Part shown: piece by piece, positions 1 through 12,690 of the stretch | How the letters are laid out: every line of letters begins with the position of its first letter | Numbering within the stretch: position 1 is the first letter of the stretch | Assembly: GCA_000149265.1 (NCBI GenBank) | Contig: CH002963.1 | Location: 163,755 to 227,754, forward strand | Length of the DNA: 64,000 bases | Source of the DNA: Ciona savignyi | Lineage: Eukaryota > Chordata > Ascidiacea > Phlebobranchia > Cionidae | Reading direction: 5' to 3' | The notes under the pieces: model-generated | Database searches by the model: none | Seen by the model: the letters and a program-made list of their open reading frames with translations, nothing else | What the model was told of the DNA's origin: nothing | Translations under genes and position numbers: made by a program

Positions 1-251
1 CATATAACGATGTGTCGATATAAATAAGACAGCGAAAATTGAAACAGTAACGAATTATGGCCCAGACAAAATTGTTTTTTAAAACTAGGTCACATATTAA
101 TCTATTGAATTAGTGTTAACGAGAAATACGAGGTTTGACTGTAATTTAGAGCTGTTTTTCATCAATATGTCACTGTCATGCTCGCGCCCCCCTTGAGAAG
201 TTTTCACGCCCCCCAAGGAGGGGCGCGCCCCCCCCCAAGGTAGAACCCCTG
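1..251 (-). mobile_element. possible hAT-type transposon end
   Basis: A GC-rich block at about 180-251 stands out from the AT-rich surroundings. Read on the minus strand it begins CAGGGGTTCTACC and continues with runs of G and GGGGCG motifs, which resembles the 5' terminus of some hAT transposons. The base next to it starts CTTTAGCG, a possible 8-bp target duplication, but the other end of the element lies outside the window, so neither the duplication nor the length can be tested. The rest of the interval shows nothing coding. Confidence 0.3.
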
Positions 252-3200
252 CTTTAGCGAGACATATTTAACACTTGATGGCTTAAATACCTCTATTACT
301 GTCAATGCTAATTCACAATTTTATGAGGGCCATGAATAATATTGTAGAAAACTGATCAATTAAATATTCTATATACATGTTTATCCTAGATTTTAGCAGT
401 TTTGCACATTTTATTGTTTTAATTTCTGTTACCTGCCTATATATAAAACATTATATTTGTATGTCTAAAAACCTTATTTCTAACACATTTCCTTAAAAAC
501 TCAATTTAGCACTACATTCCTCCAATAGAAATTTCACCAAATATTTTTGCCTTTGCCCAACAAAACCATTATTATTGTGTGGGCATGTACTAGTTCCACC
601 CTATTGTATTATCGTCCACAATAGATGAAGAATCTTGATTTGTTTACTTAGGGTTAGTAACAGGTTTACACAGCTAGCCAGTAAACTTGGGAATCTAAGA
701 TATTTTTTTCCAATTTATCGTATACATTATTCAAGTTTGTCTTTATTGGTGGGATATTGAAATATGATAGAACTTGGCAATGGCAGTTTCTAGAGCACAG
801 GTACTCAACAGATTACCTCACCATAATTATTGCATTACGAGCTATATAATATTACTTCAGTTTTTAAAGGTATAATTTATATCCACTGGATTGGGGCAAT
901 GCACATTAAGTGCCTTGCATAAGGACATAGTCAATTCATGAATTTAATAACATTTAGATGAGAATTAAACACAGAAATCTACTGGTCACGCCTATTACTA
1001 TCATTCCTTACACTATAATTCTATTGATATAAGGACTATCTTCTATTAGTTGTAAAAAAATGAAACTGTATATAATGCATAGAAACACCTGAAACTGTAA
1101 ATAAGCGATAACTGTGTGACATTCCTATACAGGATCATTTTGTATTGAATAATAAATGATGTTATGATCCATTTTATAGATACAACAGCTAATTTACAAG
1201 TAGACTGAAGGTAAGGAAATAAAATATTAATACATTGAAAGAGACCTAGAAATCGGAAATATCCTGTCTATAAACAAGCCCGTATTACTGAGTGGGTCAG
1301 AAAATTACAGAAAACTATAAAACTAACAGAAACTATATTTTAGCCCACAAGACAGTATAGACTCAGACGTAAAATTAGAGAAGAGTTTATATTGTACAGC
1401 TAGATACCTTTGCAAATGCAACCATATGATCCTTTTTAACTAAGTTTGGTTTGAAATGATTTAAAGCGAAACAAATTATTATTACCATACCAACATATAT
1501 GTTAGCACTCTAGACCTCTAGCAGTATAACAAGTTCACGCATAAGTACAACAAACTAAACTTGGGCTCTTATTTGACTTTCTCAAAATTTATTCTTATAA
1601 ACATTATAACTTTACCAATATGCATATTTAAACATATTAACGCACTTATGCACCCCTTAGAAAACCAACAGGTACTTGTATGCCCTTTGGTCTCATATAT
1701 ATAGACCACTAACCAATAAAAATTTACTTCTATACTGGTATGGGAACAAAACTGCTTAATCTTACTTTAGAAAATAGTGAATCCCATTATGAAGTCACAA
1801 TTGGTTGCTAAGTTACAAGTGGCCCTTACAACACTACTCAACAAGGTACAAGAGTCTTTAATCCACCACAATTTAGGGGTAGAAAATTGGGATTTCTACG
1901 TCAAATAGTGTCGTGGGAGTGGGTAATTTAGTTTTAAACATAGAAATAGGAATGTACAGTTTAAAAGGTAAACTAAGTCTAACCGAAATTGAATAATTTG
2001 TTGTTTATTTAGACGTGTTCTAAACGACTGTCGTTCTGCCGTTTTTTCCTGTTTTCAGATTTGTATCAAAGGTCCCACTTCGTGTTTTCATCGTGGAAAC
2101 AAAAAATAAACTGAACTAAACTAAATCACAGAGATGTACCTTTCTTTGTGGCTTAGGTGGAGTAAAGTTGATTCCAATATATATATATATATTTTTTTTT
2201 ACTTTTTCTTAAATTGACAAGGTCTGGCTGCAAAATCTGGCTATACATATATTAAATTAGATTAAGTTTTTTGATAAAAAAATGATTCATAATTATTGTC
2301 TTTTTGCTTCTTTGTTTTGTTTTCTAAATTATTATTTTTATAAATTTCTTTGAGTGTTTTCACAGTGGAAACAAAAAATAAACTTACTATAATCTGGAAT
2401 TTAACAAAAATAGGTACACACATCTTAATTCTCAATGAAATTAAAAACAAAAGGTTTTTCATTGCCAGCGAGAAATTGGCTATTTTACTGTAGTATGAGC
2501 TTATTAAATTTTTGGGTTGGAAAATGTTCTATTTTTGGCTCATTTGAAATGAAATGACCCATATAAAACACATAATACATGCAAGTTATTAAAATTAATT
2601 ATTTTAATAAGCATACATGCAAAATACAGAAATAAATAAATATGATCTTACCTGCCGTACAAAAATTTGACGAGACATTTTGTATTTCTATTTTTCCTGT
2701 AATCACCTTTCCATAACTCTTATTACCATTCCAGGCTTATGCAGCTCAGAATCAGGAAGTTAACTGGAAAAAATCAAAAATTTTACGGCTGTGTAATAAA
2801 AATCGAAATTCTTAGTTTTGTATTCTGTGAATGCCAAGCGAAAAAAGTAGGTTGTTATATTTATAATAAACCTGGCAGGAAAATTGAATAAGCAACAACC
2901 ACATTGCATTTTAATGGCACGTAGTTGAAAAGCATGTATGTGTAGTGCTGAGGTGTGAACGGCGCATAAAGCCAGACAAAGTAAACATTAAAACTGGAAA
3001 TTATGGTGTAGGCATGCACGAGAATAAAAAGTGCTTTTTATACCTCAAAAAGGAAAAAAATATAAAATTTAATAAAAACTATCTAAAAAGAAAAATATAA
3101 TAAAAAATCTCTACAACTGAAAAAATGTCTAAAATTAAAATAATGTTCACAAAACTAAAAAAAATGTCATAAATGTATATAGGGTTATTTACTGCTGTAT

Positions 3201-4957
3201 GCACAAGATCTTATTCAAAACTGCCATGCTTTCCTGACTAAGTAAATAATATGTAACCTGGCACATACTATCACTGGTTAGGCCCTATACTGCTGATCGC
3301 CACATTATTGTTGTAGTTTAAAATGTTAATTTAGTGTTACTTAACCTTAAAAATAAATTGAATTTACTTCATATTAAATAAATTACTGCTTAACTATTTA
3401 GTGCATTAATATTGAATATACACCATATTTTATATTCAATTTTATAAAAATGTGTAATATATTTAAGATTTTAAACAACATTTATATAATAAAAAACAAT
3501 TTATAGACAACATTTAAATAACAAAAATAATACAAATAGAAATTTCAATAATAAAAACTGCAGGAAATAAATCATACAACATTACACAAACTAAATTAAA
3601 GGTCTGAATAGTAACGATTCTTATAACTATATTAACATTGCTCCAATGAAACACACAAGAGCTAGTCACACAACCCCACCCCTCTCAGCAATAGTTAAGG
3701 GAGATTATAGAATTAACTTTGACGTGTAATGTGTGCTGACTGTGTTTACATTTTTACCATGAGAGTAAAGTATTGTGCTTGAGCAAACAAATTAAAATAA
3801 AACAAAGACATATGGATGGCAGGATAAAAAGGAAATGATTTATAAGAGTATAGAATCAAGGTTAGTGTTATAAAACTTTGACCCATGAAACAACATTGAA
3901 ATTCAATGTATTATTAACAGGATTAGTGTTGTATTTACTTTATCCGGTAAGTGTTAACATATAAACACTCGTTATTAAAAATATGCGCAATTACCAGAGT
4001 GTTTACTAAGATAGAATTGATATACTTTTATAGGTTTTATTAAAAAGATATAAATCCACTGGGTTAAAGCACTATCCTTTAATTCCAAAAATTTAAGTGC
4101 CGACTGGTTTTGATCCCACAACCTTACTTCTAATGCCACTAACCATAGCACATAAATGAGCCTATTGTAACACTTTATTTTTACTGTAGTATAAGAGACA
4201 CCTTATCCTTATTTATCAATGAGAACCTTTTTAAGTTTCACTAATAATAAAATGATTAATTCTTGGGACTGGAAACTCAAATTTAACTTCCTAAACTTGA
4301 ACCATTCTTTTATACACACAACTGACTGCTTTTAAAAGTAAAATTTATGTTTAACAAATAAATTTAATCTAACAGTTCTTGATAATAAAACTCAATACTG
4401 CATTTATTCCTTATAAAACAACACTCTACTCCGTTTATTTCCACGTTTAGTAATACGATTATTGCAATTTACATGTCAGTTACCGTTGTGGACCGGCGTT
4501 TTTATTGCCGTGTCACGTATTACTGTGCAAATAGTGTTTATTTACATATGGGCGATGCGTTCTACCAGTTATTCAGGTAAATGTAACGAACGGGGCCCAG
4601 CTGGCTGTAAAATATAGTGACCAAGAAGAACGACCATAACAGCGGACGTTAATCAATTATGTATAGACGAAAATTGCCCGGAGCAATCTGCAGATTTGCT
4701 TTCGTCTTTCAAGAAATTCTACGCTGCTAAGTGGCTTCGTGTAAATAAAGCGCCCTTTTCGCATTATTATTTCAAGAAGTAGTTTGGCGGCCATAATAAA
4801 CTCTGAGAAAGGTAAACGAATTCGACTTGGATAATGGAAACAAACCTTTAGAGTAGGGGAAAACCCTATGTGGGAATTTCCCAACACCATAACAGTAAGT
4901 TTCGCGTCAATTCACCACCATAAAGTGGTTAACACTAAAAGTGGAGAATGAGGTAAT
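252..4957. other. AT-rich stretch without a supported gene
   Basis: No exon chain could be built on either strand. The stretch contains a copy of a dispersed repeat ending in ATAAACTGAACTAAAC (about 2010-2115), AT-rich low-complexity sequence (about 3050-3175), one isolated candidate start exon on the minus strand (2651-2677) and a less AT-rich patch at about 4480-4900. In that patch a minus-strand 45-codon ORF starts with ATGGCCGCC at about 4795; it has no recognisable domain. This could be the intergenic or intronic part of a gene that lies to the left. Confidence 0.5.
2651..2677 (-). CDS. candidate isolated first coding exon
   Basis: On the minus strand an ATG opens nine codons (MSRQIFVRQ) that end exactly at a good donor (CAG then GTAAGA). 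A possible acceptor (GATTACAG) lies about 20 bases upstream of the ATG, as would suit spliced-leader trans-splicing. No convincing downstream exon was found toward position 1, except a doubtful 12-base candidate near 2145. The product is not recognised. Chance occurrence is quite possible. Confidence 0.2.
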
Positions 4958-4965
4958 GGTAAAAT

Positions 4966-5266
4966 AGGATAGGATAGGATATTCACGTTTATCCCCGTGA
5001 AAGGAAAAACCAAGGGGGTTAACACACGGGCAATCGTCAGATCACCTCGCGCCCATCGTCGGCTTACCGGAGCTATTGCAGTGTGTTGTAGGCCTATATG
5101 ATAGACACGTTTCCTTCAATTTTGTACGTTCCTTCATATCCACTGGGTTCAGACAATGCCCGTAAAGTGCCTTGCCCAAGGACAACCGACTAGCTAGCGA
5201 CTAGTTTCGCACCTACAAACTTTCGATTGAAAGGTGACGCACTAAACCGCCAAACTAACCGGTCGG
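4966..5266 (-). repeat. tRNA-derived SINE, Cics-1-like, near full length
   Basis: Read on the minus strand, the element starts with a tRNA-like head (box A like TTAGTYTGGCGGTTTAGTGCG, box B like GGTTTGTAGGTGCGAAAC), then the conserved body with TGTCCTTGGGCAAGGCACTT and GCAATAGCTCCGGTAACC. It ends in TTCACGGGGATAAACGTGAATATCCTATCCTAT-type repeats. More than fifteen copies of this family lie in the window. From memory it matches the Ciona Cics-1 family; the name is not verified. Confidence 0.75.
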
Positions 5267-5439
5267 ACAAAAGCAGGGAAACTGCACATTAAAACGATGA
5301 TTAGGGCGTCAGTGTTATAATTAGTTTCCTTAGTTCTAGTTGGCAATTTACCCTCCCCTCCTACACTATTTCCCTCCTCTTACCTCGTTTTGCCCCGATG
5401 GAAAGTCTTTAAAAACAAGATTAAATAAGCAATTTTTTT

Positions 5440-5535
5440 TTAACCGAACCAAGTTTCGAACCCATGATGGGCTCGTCACTTGCACCGTTTTTGCATAGTA
5501 GTCGGTATATATATCGGTCGCGTTAAGCATTCGAG
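5440..5535 (-). repeat. second tRNA-derived SINE family, with inverted neighbour
   Basis: A copy of the family that reads GGCCGAATGGTTAACGCGACC (box A) and TGGGTTCGAAACTTGG (box B) on its sense strand lies here on the minus strand. A second, plus-strand copy begins immediately after it at about 5541 and runs to about 5640. The two face away from a shared centre, so the pair forms an imperfect inverted repeat. Confidence 0.55.
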
Positions 5536-5676
5536 GATAAAGCCGAATGGTTAACGCGACCAATAAATATAGTGATTTCAGTTTTAAAAACGGTCCTAGT
5601 GACAAGCCCATCGTAGGTCAAAACTTAAATTGGACAAAGCTGTTGACGGCCACACTAGCTTCTTGTTTGTATATAG

Positions 5677-5880
5677 AATATGATATTTATGTTTATCCCC
5701 GTGAATGGGAAACCAAGGGGGTTAACACACGAGCAATTGCCAAATCACCTCGCGCCCACCGTCAGGTTACACAAGCTATTGCAGTGTGTTGTGTATGAAT
5801 CATATCTTTCGTTAAGTGCCTTTTCCAAAGACACAACCGACTAACTAGCGATAAAGTTTCGAATCAGAAACCCTTTGGCT
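5677..5880 (-). repeat. Cics-1-like SINE, diverged
   Basis: Contains the family's tail (TTTATCCCCGTGAATGGGAAA on the plus strand) and the ACACAACCGACTAACTAGCGA body, but the tRNA-like head is degraded after GTTTCGAATCAG. Confidence 0.6.
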
Positions 5881-6097
5881 CAAGCTAATTAGTTGAATAA
5901 GTTGATTAGTAACCGAATTAAAATACTTTTTTTTTACCTGGTCGCGTTTTAAACACGAAGTATCTTTACTAGAAACATTTTAAATAAAAAATGTTAAAAG
6001 CTTAGTTAGACCGTTTTTGTATAGGAGTAGGTATATGCATCGGTCGCGTTAACCATTTGGCCACACGATCGCACGTCGTGCTCCCCATTTTTTTTAC

Positions 6098-6203
6098 CGA
6101 GCCAAGTTTCGAACCCATGATAGGCTCGTTACTCGGACCGTTTTTGTATAGGAGTAGGTATATGCATCGGTCGCGTTAACCATTTGGCCACACGACCGTA
6201 CCC
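6098..6203 (-). repeat. tRNA-like SINE (GGCCGAATGGTTAACGCG family)
   Basis: Minus-strand copy with box A (GGCCAAATGGTTAACGCGACC) and box B (GGGTTCGAAACTTGGC). A partial, similar copy lies just before it at about 6005-6075, so the head of the element is present twice in tandem. It is a SINE and not a tRNA gene: there is no acceptor stem pairing and a non-tRNA body separates the boxes. Confidence 0.6.
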
Positions 6204-6424
6204 ACCCAAACTCATGGTCCAACATAGAAAGCTAAGTTGTCAATAGCGCCGTTGTGCGGCTGCTTCATTTTTTATTTAACAGTCGCTAGAAGAAACACGA
6301 CACAAGGGCGATGTAAATTTTATTTTCACTGAAATACGCGCAAAAAATCATGGCGACATGCAATAATTAGTGAGAGGCACTTTGATTAGAGGAAAATGTG
6401 ATAGAAAGTGAAATCATCGAAGCT

Positions 6425-9400
6425 TCAATACCAGTCGTACAGGTAGCTTCGGGTGCTGCTATTTCGGACCGAATCACCAGTTTCATATTTCTTGCAGCGA
6501 CTCCTGATTATAGAATAGAATGAGGACTTTGAAACTACACTTTCAAAATTTCGATGAACGGGATAGGATATTTATGTTAATCCTTGTAAATGGGAAAACG
6601 TAATAAGCGTTACCGCACAGGCAATCTTCAGTTTACCTCGCATACATAACCGACTAGTTGGTGATCAGTTTAGAACCTGCAATCTGCAACCATTTGGCTG
6701 AAATGCGACGCACTAACCTACCATATATTGGTCATACGAATGTAATTTTTAACAGAAAATATTTTCGTTATATATGGGCGTCGTGATTAAATTTGTTATC
6801 GGATGGGACTAAAGATGAAACAGCCATGATTTTAAACATATATCATTTTAATACTGGTTTAGTGATTGTCGTTTTTTTCTTTTTTTGTGTTTCTGGGATA
6901 ATGATATATGTTTACCACTCAATTATATACTTTTAGCTATATACAAGTTTTATTTAAGATTACAATGATAAAACATATATTTATATAAATGGCGTATAAC
7001 TTATGGAAATCTATGCGCGACTTGTTTGGTCGAAAGTAGCATGTGGTACGCGCCGGTGTTCTCGTTTAGCTGTAAAGTTTTGTAATCGTGGAGCAGTGCT
7101 TTGTAAAATAAATGTGTTGATTGTGCATCTGCTAGCTGTTTTGTTGGGAAAAAGTTGCCGATGTACAAAGGGGTATGGGCTCAAAATTTTTAAACAAAAT
7201 TTTGTGGAGTTTTGAGTTTAGGGATCAGATCCAAGCTTAAATTTTAAATTGTGAAAAAATCTAAGACTTCCTATGTCTGGATTTTGAGTGACAGCCGTTT
7301 TTGTGAGGTCAGTTTGCATTGGAGAGATAGGGAGAATAATTAGTTGAACGCCTCCTCTATTTATATCAGCCAATAGATTTACCACTTTACTGGTGTAGGT
7401 TTAGCAAAACGATAACTATGTGTTCAAATTCAAGCGTTTATCTTTATTTGTCTACGAATTTACAATGAGTATATTTATTTTCGTATTAGAATCAATGACT
7501 GTAGATTTGCAAAGTTTTTCATTTTCTACGGTTGAAACCGTTGAAAATATCACATTGGTATTTGGCATTACCTCATGTCCATAGTCGGCCAATTGAAACT
7601 ATTAAATTGTGATAAATGCATTGGAGACAGTTTTATAGTTTTGTTCAACCGTACATTCTCTGTGTTCGTGCATTTAAAATGATAGATGCTTTATTGGTTT
7701 TCGGCTGAGCACCTTGGTGGGTTGGTGCGTCGTTTTTTAGTCAAAGGGTTGTGAGATCAAAAATGGTGTCAAGCTAATCGATTGTGTCCTTATATAAGGT
7801 ACTTAACGGAACCCAGTAAATTAATAGATTCTATTAAAATTAAGGGAACGTGTGAATCATATAACATTGCAATAGCTCCGGTAACCCGACAGTGGACGCG
7901 AGATTATCTGACAATTTCCCTTGTGATAACACCCCTTTTGTTTTCCTATTCACGGGAATATAACAATGAAAATATGGCGGTGGGCTCGAGGTAATCTGAC
8001 GGCTACTGGTTTAAGAACGTTCCCTAACGTATTCGCGCAGTAATCTGACGATTGCCCGTGTGATAATTTTCAATCCTGTCTCGTCCATTGCCTCTCCAGT
8101 ATACTTCTCATGATTGCGTATTAGTATCCACTATATATGAAGCAACTTACCAGATACGCACGGCAACGGCAATGAGGAAAATGCCAGCAAGCATACTAAG
8201 AGTTGCAATTAACGCGGGAGTCAACGTTGATTCGTCTTCTACTGGAAATAAAACAGAATATATTATCTTTTATGTTTTATCGTATTTATATTTATATTAT
8301 GTTTTATCGCACACCTTTTAAGGCATAAATGAAATAATTTTTAGTTTTTTACTTAAAATAAAACAGAAAATATTACTTTTTTATTTATCGCACACTTTTT
8401 TCATGGCTTAAGTGAAAAAATTTAGATTTTTCTACTGAAACTAACAGAAAAAATAATACTTTTGATTATGTTTTATCGCACAATTATTAAGGCCTAAATG
8501 CAATAATTTTTATTCTTCTAATAAAAATAAAACAGAAAATATTATCTTTTTTAATTTTTCGCAGACTTTTTAAAGGCTTAAGGGGAATAATTTTGATTTT
8601 GGTACCGTTTTTTTAATTTGCATAATTTTGCTCTAATTATACAATTAGTTTGGCGGTCATGTCTTGCTAAATCTATAGTAAAAATAGTTGATTATAAACG
8701 TGCTTTAACTACTGTCATTTTGGAGTCTTTTTCTTTAATTTAATTAATTCGTATCATATTCATATTGCAATATATTCGCGTAACATAAATACTTTAATTC
8801 TCCTTTACGAACTATTAAAGAAAGACCGCAATAATATAAATAATCCATAGCCAATTACATTATAAAAGTCACTATAAAACTCAATACATTTTAAACTATC
8901 GACATACCACCTTAATCGCTTCGTTACTTAAAAGTAATTTAAAACTTCGACCGTTTTAATAATTTACCAAATTTTGAACAGACATATTTTCCTGGCACTT
9001 TTAAAAAGTGATAATTATTATAATTTTAAATTCCCTGACAAAAGGGTTTCTTTGGGTGAGACAGGTTAAAACTTCTCTTTTTAATAATTCACCTAATTTT
9101 GAACAGGTACATATTTTCCCAGCACTTATAAAATGTGATAATTACGACAATTTTAAATTCCTTGACAAAAGAGTTTCTTTGGATTAGACAGTTTAAAATT
9201 TCGGTCTTTTTAATAATTTAACTAATTTTGAACAAGCACATATTTTCCCAGCACTTTAAAAATGTGGTAATTACGACAATTTTAAATTCCTTGACAAAAA
9301 AGTTTCTTTGGATTAGACAGTTTAAAACTTCGGTCTTTTTAATAATTTAACTAATTTTGAACAGGCACATATTTTCCCAGCACTTTTAAAATGTGATAAT

Positions 9401-12200
9401 TACGACAATTTTAAATTCCTTGACAAAAGAGTTTCTTTGGATTAGACAGTTTAAAACTTCGGTCTTTTTAATAATTTAACTAATTTTGAACAGGCACATA
9501 TTTTCCCAGCACTTATAAAATATGATAATTACGACAATTTTAAATTCCTTGACAAAAGGGTTTCTTTGGATTAGACAGTTTAAAACTTCGGTCTTTTTAA
9601 TAATTCACCTAATTTTAAACAGGCACATATTTTCCCAGCACTTTTAAAATGTGATAATTACGACAATTTTAAATTCCTTGACGAAAAGGTGACGGTTACA
9701 GTTTTGTTCGCGTTAATAATTTAAGAGTTTAAGGCTTTTATCCTCAGAAGCATTAATCAAGCACAAATTAAAGCAACTACAAAATGTACTAAAACACGTC
9801 AAACGAAACGACAGACACAAGGAAACAGGCGTATCCGTTGATTAATAAACTTAATGTCCGTATTTATTAAATTATATCCTTTTTAATGGCGTGTTTTAAC
9901 GACTGTTCGTTTTTCCGTCTTTTCCCGTTCCTGTGTCGTGATTTTATTTGTTTGCCATTTTTAAATACTGGGGCAAAAAAAAATAAACTAAACTAAAACT
10001 AATGCATCGGGGGGGGGGGGAAGGGAAAGAAAATGGCTTTGTGGAAAAGATGATGCTTTAAATTTATAAATTAATCAAAGTAATCAGGTATATCCGTTGA
10101 TTAGGAATCTTAGTGTCGAGTGCAAGTCGGAAAAGGATGCAATAAACAGGTAAAGGGATTTGCGGGAAAAATGATGCTTAAAATTTTAAAAAAAATTCAA
10201 AGTAATCAACAGGCATATCCGTTGATTAGGAATCTTAGTGTCTTGTGCTTCCGTGAAGCTTATGCAAAGAGTAGTTAAAGGGATTTTCGAAAATGTTATG
10301 CTTTAAATAAAGTGAGTAATTAATTTCAGAAGATTACACATGCAGGATTTAATACAAATTCGTTTTATATGATAGACAGTAGTTTTTTGCCTGTTTACCT
10401 TAAAGAAAAATACATTTTCTTTTTTACGTAACAACAATAACTGGATCTTCTTAGGAAAAATAATTCACTTTTAGATTGGAAAATAATTCGCTTTTTTACC
10501 TTAGGTACAATAAGTCGCTTTTAGTTAGAAAAAATGTCACTTTTTTACCTTAAAAAAAAATTCGCTTTTAGATTATAAAATAATTTGCTTTTTTACCTTA
10601 GGAAAAATAAGTCATCTTATTTATAAAAAAATAGTTGCCTTTTAAGATTGAAAAATATCTCGTTTTTTTACTTTAAATGTTATTTTACTGGCCATCCCCA
10701 TTATACCGCAAAGTATACAAAGTTCTAACCTTTAGATGTTTGGGTTGTAGGTTTGGTGGTAACGACATTTGATGAGTACTTTGTGATGTTGGGATGCATG
10801 TTCGTTACTTTCAGCTCCACCTTACAGCCACATATTCAACGCAAGTTATTCAGCAGCTAGGATGTTGCAAATTATGTTGAAAATATATTTTACAACTATA
10901 CCCCTTTTGAGGAAAAATTAATTAAAAATGTACACAATACAGAAACGAAAGCCAAGACCGCCCATACGTCTGTAAATACCGATGAATAAAAGATTTGCGT
11001 GAAACTACCTTTCTTTGCGTTCTAAAAGAGAAAGGTAGCAGCCAAAGCTAATATCGTTTCTGTTCAATGTTTATTATAAAATAACTTCCTCGTAAGGTTT
11101 AAAAGGCGACTTTTACTTCCTTTCTGTGTGTAAAACCTACAAACGTGTATGCAATTATTAAATATATATGCATTGTATGTTAATAAACACTAAAACTTTA
11201 ATTTATTAACAAGTTTTCGAATTATAGCAAAACGAACAATCATCCAATTCACTGAGCGTTAACGACAGATATATTTCGGTTATACAGGCATCTCTTATTC
11301 AAAAAATCTTACTGTTCCACGTTCTTTTACACAATAATCACCACATTGAACTGCACTGACAAGTTTTATATAGATCTTGCTAAAATTAGTCCAGACATGT
11401 CTGTATCTGTTGACACAACCGGGTATTGACTCCACGGGAACTTTCTATGGGTTTTCTGAGTCCATGAGAATTCTACGATTTGGCCGGAACAAAGAGAGCG
11501 TAAAATTAAAATATCGATCAGCCCTGCTTAGTTGGACGTTCTGGACCTTATAATTTTAAACCGTCAAGTTAGTGGGACCAGAAATAGGTTGCCGGACCAG
11601 TGACCATGTAATCGTCAATTCAATCGATGTTATACCAACCTTACAATTCTCATCTTAACATTATGACTTAATAATCAAATTGACAACTATAAATCCTTCA
11701 TTATTTTCTTATTTTTCAGTCTTTTTTTATAAATCTTTCGGTATTTGACAACTATAAATCCCTTATTCATTCTCTGTTTTTCATTTTTTTTTATAAATCT
11801 TTCAGTATTTGACAACTATAACTCCTCTATTCTTTCCTTGTTTTTCATTTTTTTTTATAAATCTTTTAGTATTTGACAACTATAAATCCCTTATTCGTTC
11901 CCTGTTTTTCAGTCTTTTTTATAAATCTTTCAGTATTTAAGCACCCTGTTCTCGTAAAGGCTTTCGTGTGCTTATAAGGCTGCAGTTCTGCAAACTGAAT
12001 TATAGTTGTAGTGCAATTTACTCCCCTTGAATACCGAATGTGCGCAACGTTCCCACCTCCTAAGACCATAAAACGTGACAAAAGTAGCTTCCATTACGTC
12101 CAATACATAATTTATTAGCGGCGTGAGGAAATATCTTACTCGAAATCTCATCGTTTGCAGCGAAAACACCTCCCCCGGCTAGATAACTCAAACTACACAT
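6425..12200 (-). CDS. small single-pass membrane protein, six-exon model
   Basis: Not recognised as a named family. Exons on the minus strand, in order: 12140-12200 and 12022-12059 (both tentative), 11313-11444, 10730-10820, 8151-8241, 6425-6503 (ends in TGA). Phases agree throughout and give 163 aa. The 11313-11444 exon codes a 44-residue cysteine-containing ectodomain piece with one N-glycosylation site (NFS). The next exon adds a second site (NIT) and a Thr-rich stalk (TTKPTTQTSK). Exon 8151-8241 codes VEDESTLTPA followed by a clear hydrophobic TM helix ending in AVRIW. The last exon is a 25-residue basic, Ser/Thr/Tyr-rich tail ending YLYDWY. The C-terminal four exons are the firm part. 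The proposed start (MCSLSYLAGGG) is a poor signal peptide, so the true first exon may differ. AATAAA motifs follow the stop on the minus strand. It lies divergent from the galaxin-like gene at 13.8 kb. Confidence 0.55.
6986..7350 (+). repeat. MITE-like repeat (family R4), partial copy
   Basis: Shares ATGGCGTATAAC, GCGCGCCGGTGTTCTCGTTT-like, GGAGCAGTGCTTTGT and a TAATTAGTTGAACGCCTCCT end with copies at 15.1, 52.8, 54.0 and 55.3 kb. The ends of full copies (GATGGCGTATAACCAATTA and AGGAGGCGTTCAACTAATTA) are imperfect inverted repeats, which suggests a non-autonomous DNA element of about 460 bp. This copy lacks part of the left half. The 70-codon ORF inside it is not supported as a gene. Confidence 0.6.
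8247..8600 (+). repeat. degenerate tandem repeat, about 85-90 bp unit
   Basis: Four diverged units, each with AATAAAACAGAAAATATTA and TATCGCACAC followed by an AGGCTTAA-like motif, lie in the intron just upstream of the TM exon of the minus-strand membrane protein gene. Confidence 0.6.
8940..9695 (+). repeat. minisatellite, 129-bp unit, about 5-6 copies
   Basis: The phrase GGTCTTTTTAATAATTTAAC recurs at about 9204, 9333, 9462 and 9591, an exact 129-bp period, with more diverged units on the left side. Each unit has ACATATTTTCCCAGCACTT and ACAATTTTAAATTCCTTGAC. The array is intronic to the minus-strand membrane protein gene. Confidence 0.85.
10385..10680 (+). repeat. short AT-rich tandem repeat
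   Basis: Six or more diverged units built from TTTTTTACCTTAGGAAAAATA and TCGCTTTTAGATT, roughly 45-55 bp per unit. Confidence 0.55.
11009..11021 (-). CDS. candidate 13-nt alternative microexon
   Basis: On the minus strand a strong acceptor (CTTTCTCTTTTAG) is followed by 13 bases coding N-A-K-K plus one base, then a donor GTAGTT. If it is used together with an alternative acceptor at 10807 in the following exon, the frame is kept and four residues (VELK) are replaced by NAKK. The interval is also the loop side of a hairpin (CTACCTTTCT facing AGAAAGGTAG), so the splice-like signals may be incidental. Confidence 0.25.
11685..11945 (+). repeat. tandem repeat, about 63-bp unit, four copies
   Basis: The unit TTTGACAACTATAAATC followed by CTTATTTTTCAGTC and TTTATAAATCTTTC is repeated four times. 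ORFs across this stretch are by-products of the repeat. Confidence 0.7.
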
Positions 12201-12427
12201 AGCTTTCACTCAATAACCATACGCTACGGATAAGTGACGCGTAGGCTACTACGGTTGTAATTGAATAACTCGACTATCGGATTTTGAAGCAATTTTAAGC
12301 ATTCAATGCGAATCGATAAAAACGTCCTTATACTTAAGTCTATTATTTAGAGATTATCGTGGTATATCGCTCGCAGCCATAACCAGGTACATTTAAACGG
12401 AAATGTTTTATTTAAACAGAAATATCT

Positions 12428-12690
12428 CTAGAATTGGAAACTTTTGGTGAAAGGGACATATTTTGCCTACAGATACATATAATGATATGTTTTGGTGTTT
12501 TTATAAATGAAAACTTTTGGTGAAAGATACTTATTTTGGTCATAAAGACATGTAATGAAATGTTTGTTTTTTTTATTAAAAACTTCTGGTGAAAGATACC
12601 TATTTTGGTCACAGAGACATATAATAAAATGTTTTTTTTTTATATAATTGGAAACTTCTAATGATAGAAACATATTTCAGTGTAGACATG
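12428..12690 (+). repeat. tandem repeat, about 75-80 bp unit
   Basis: Three and a half units with AAACTTTTGGTGAAAGATAC and TATTTTGGTCACAGAGACAT. It explains the repeated minus-strand ORFs of 66 and 68 codons (MTKIGIFHQKF-type units), which are rejected as genes. Confidence 0.65.

Noticed and set aside
12412-12673. Minus-strand ORFs with MTKIGIFHQKF-type repeats
   Set aside because: Explained by a 75-80 bp tandem repeat.
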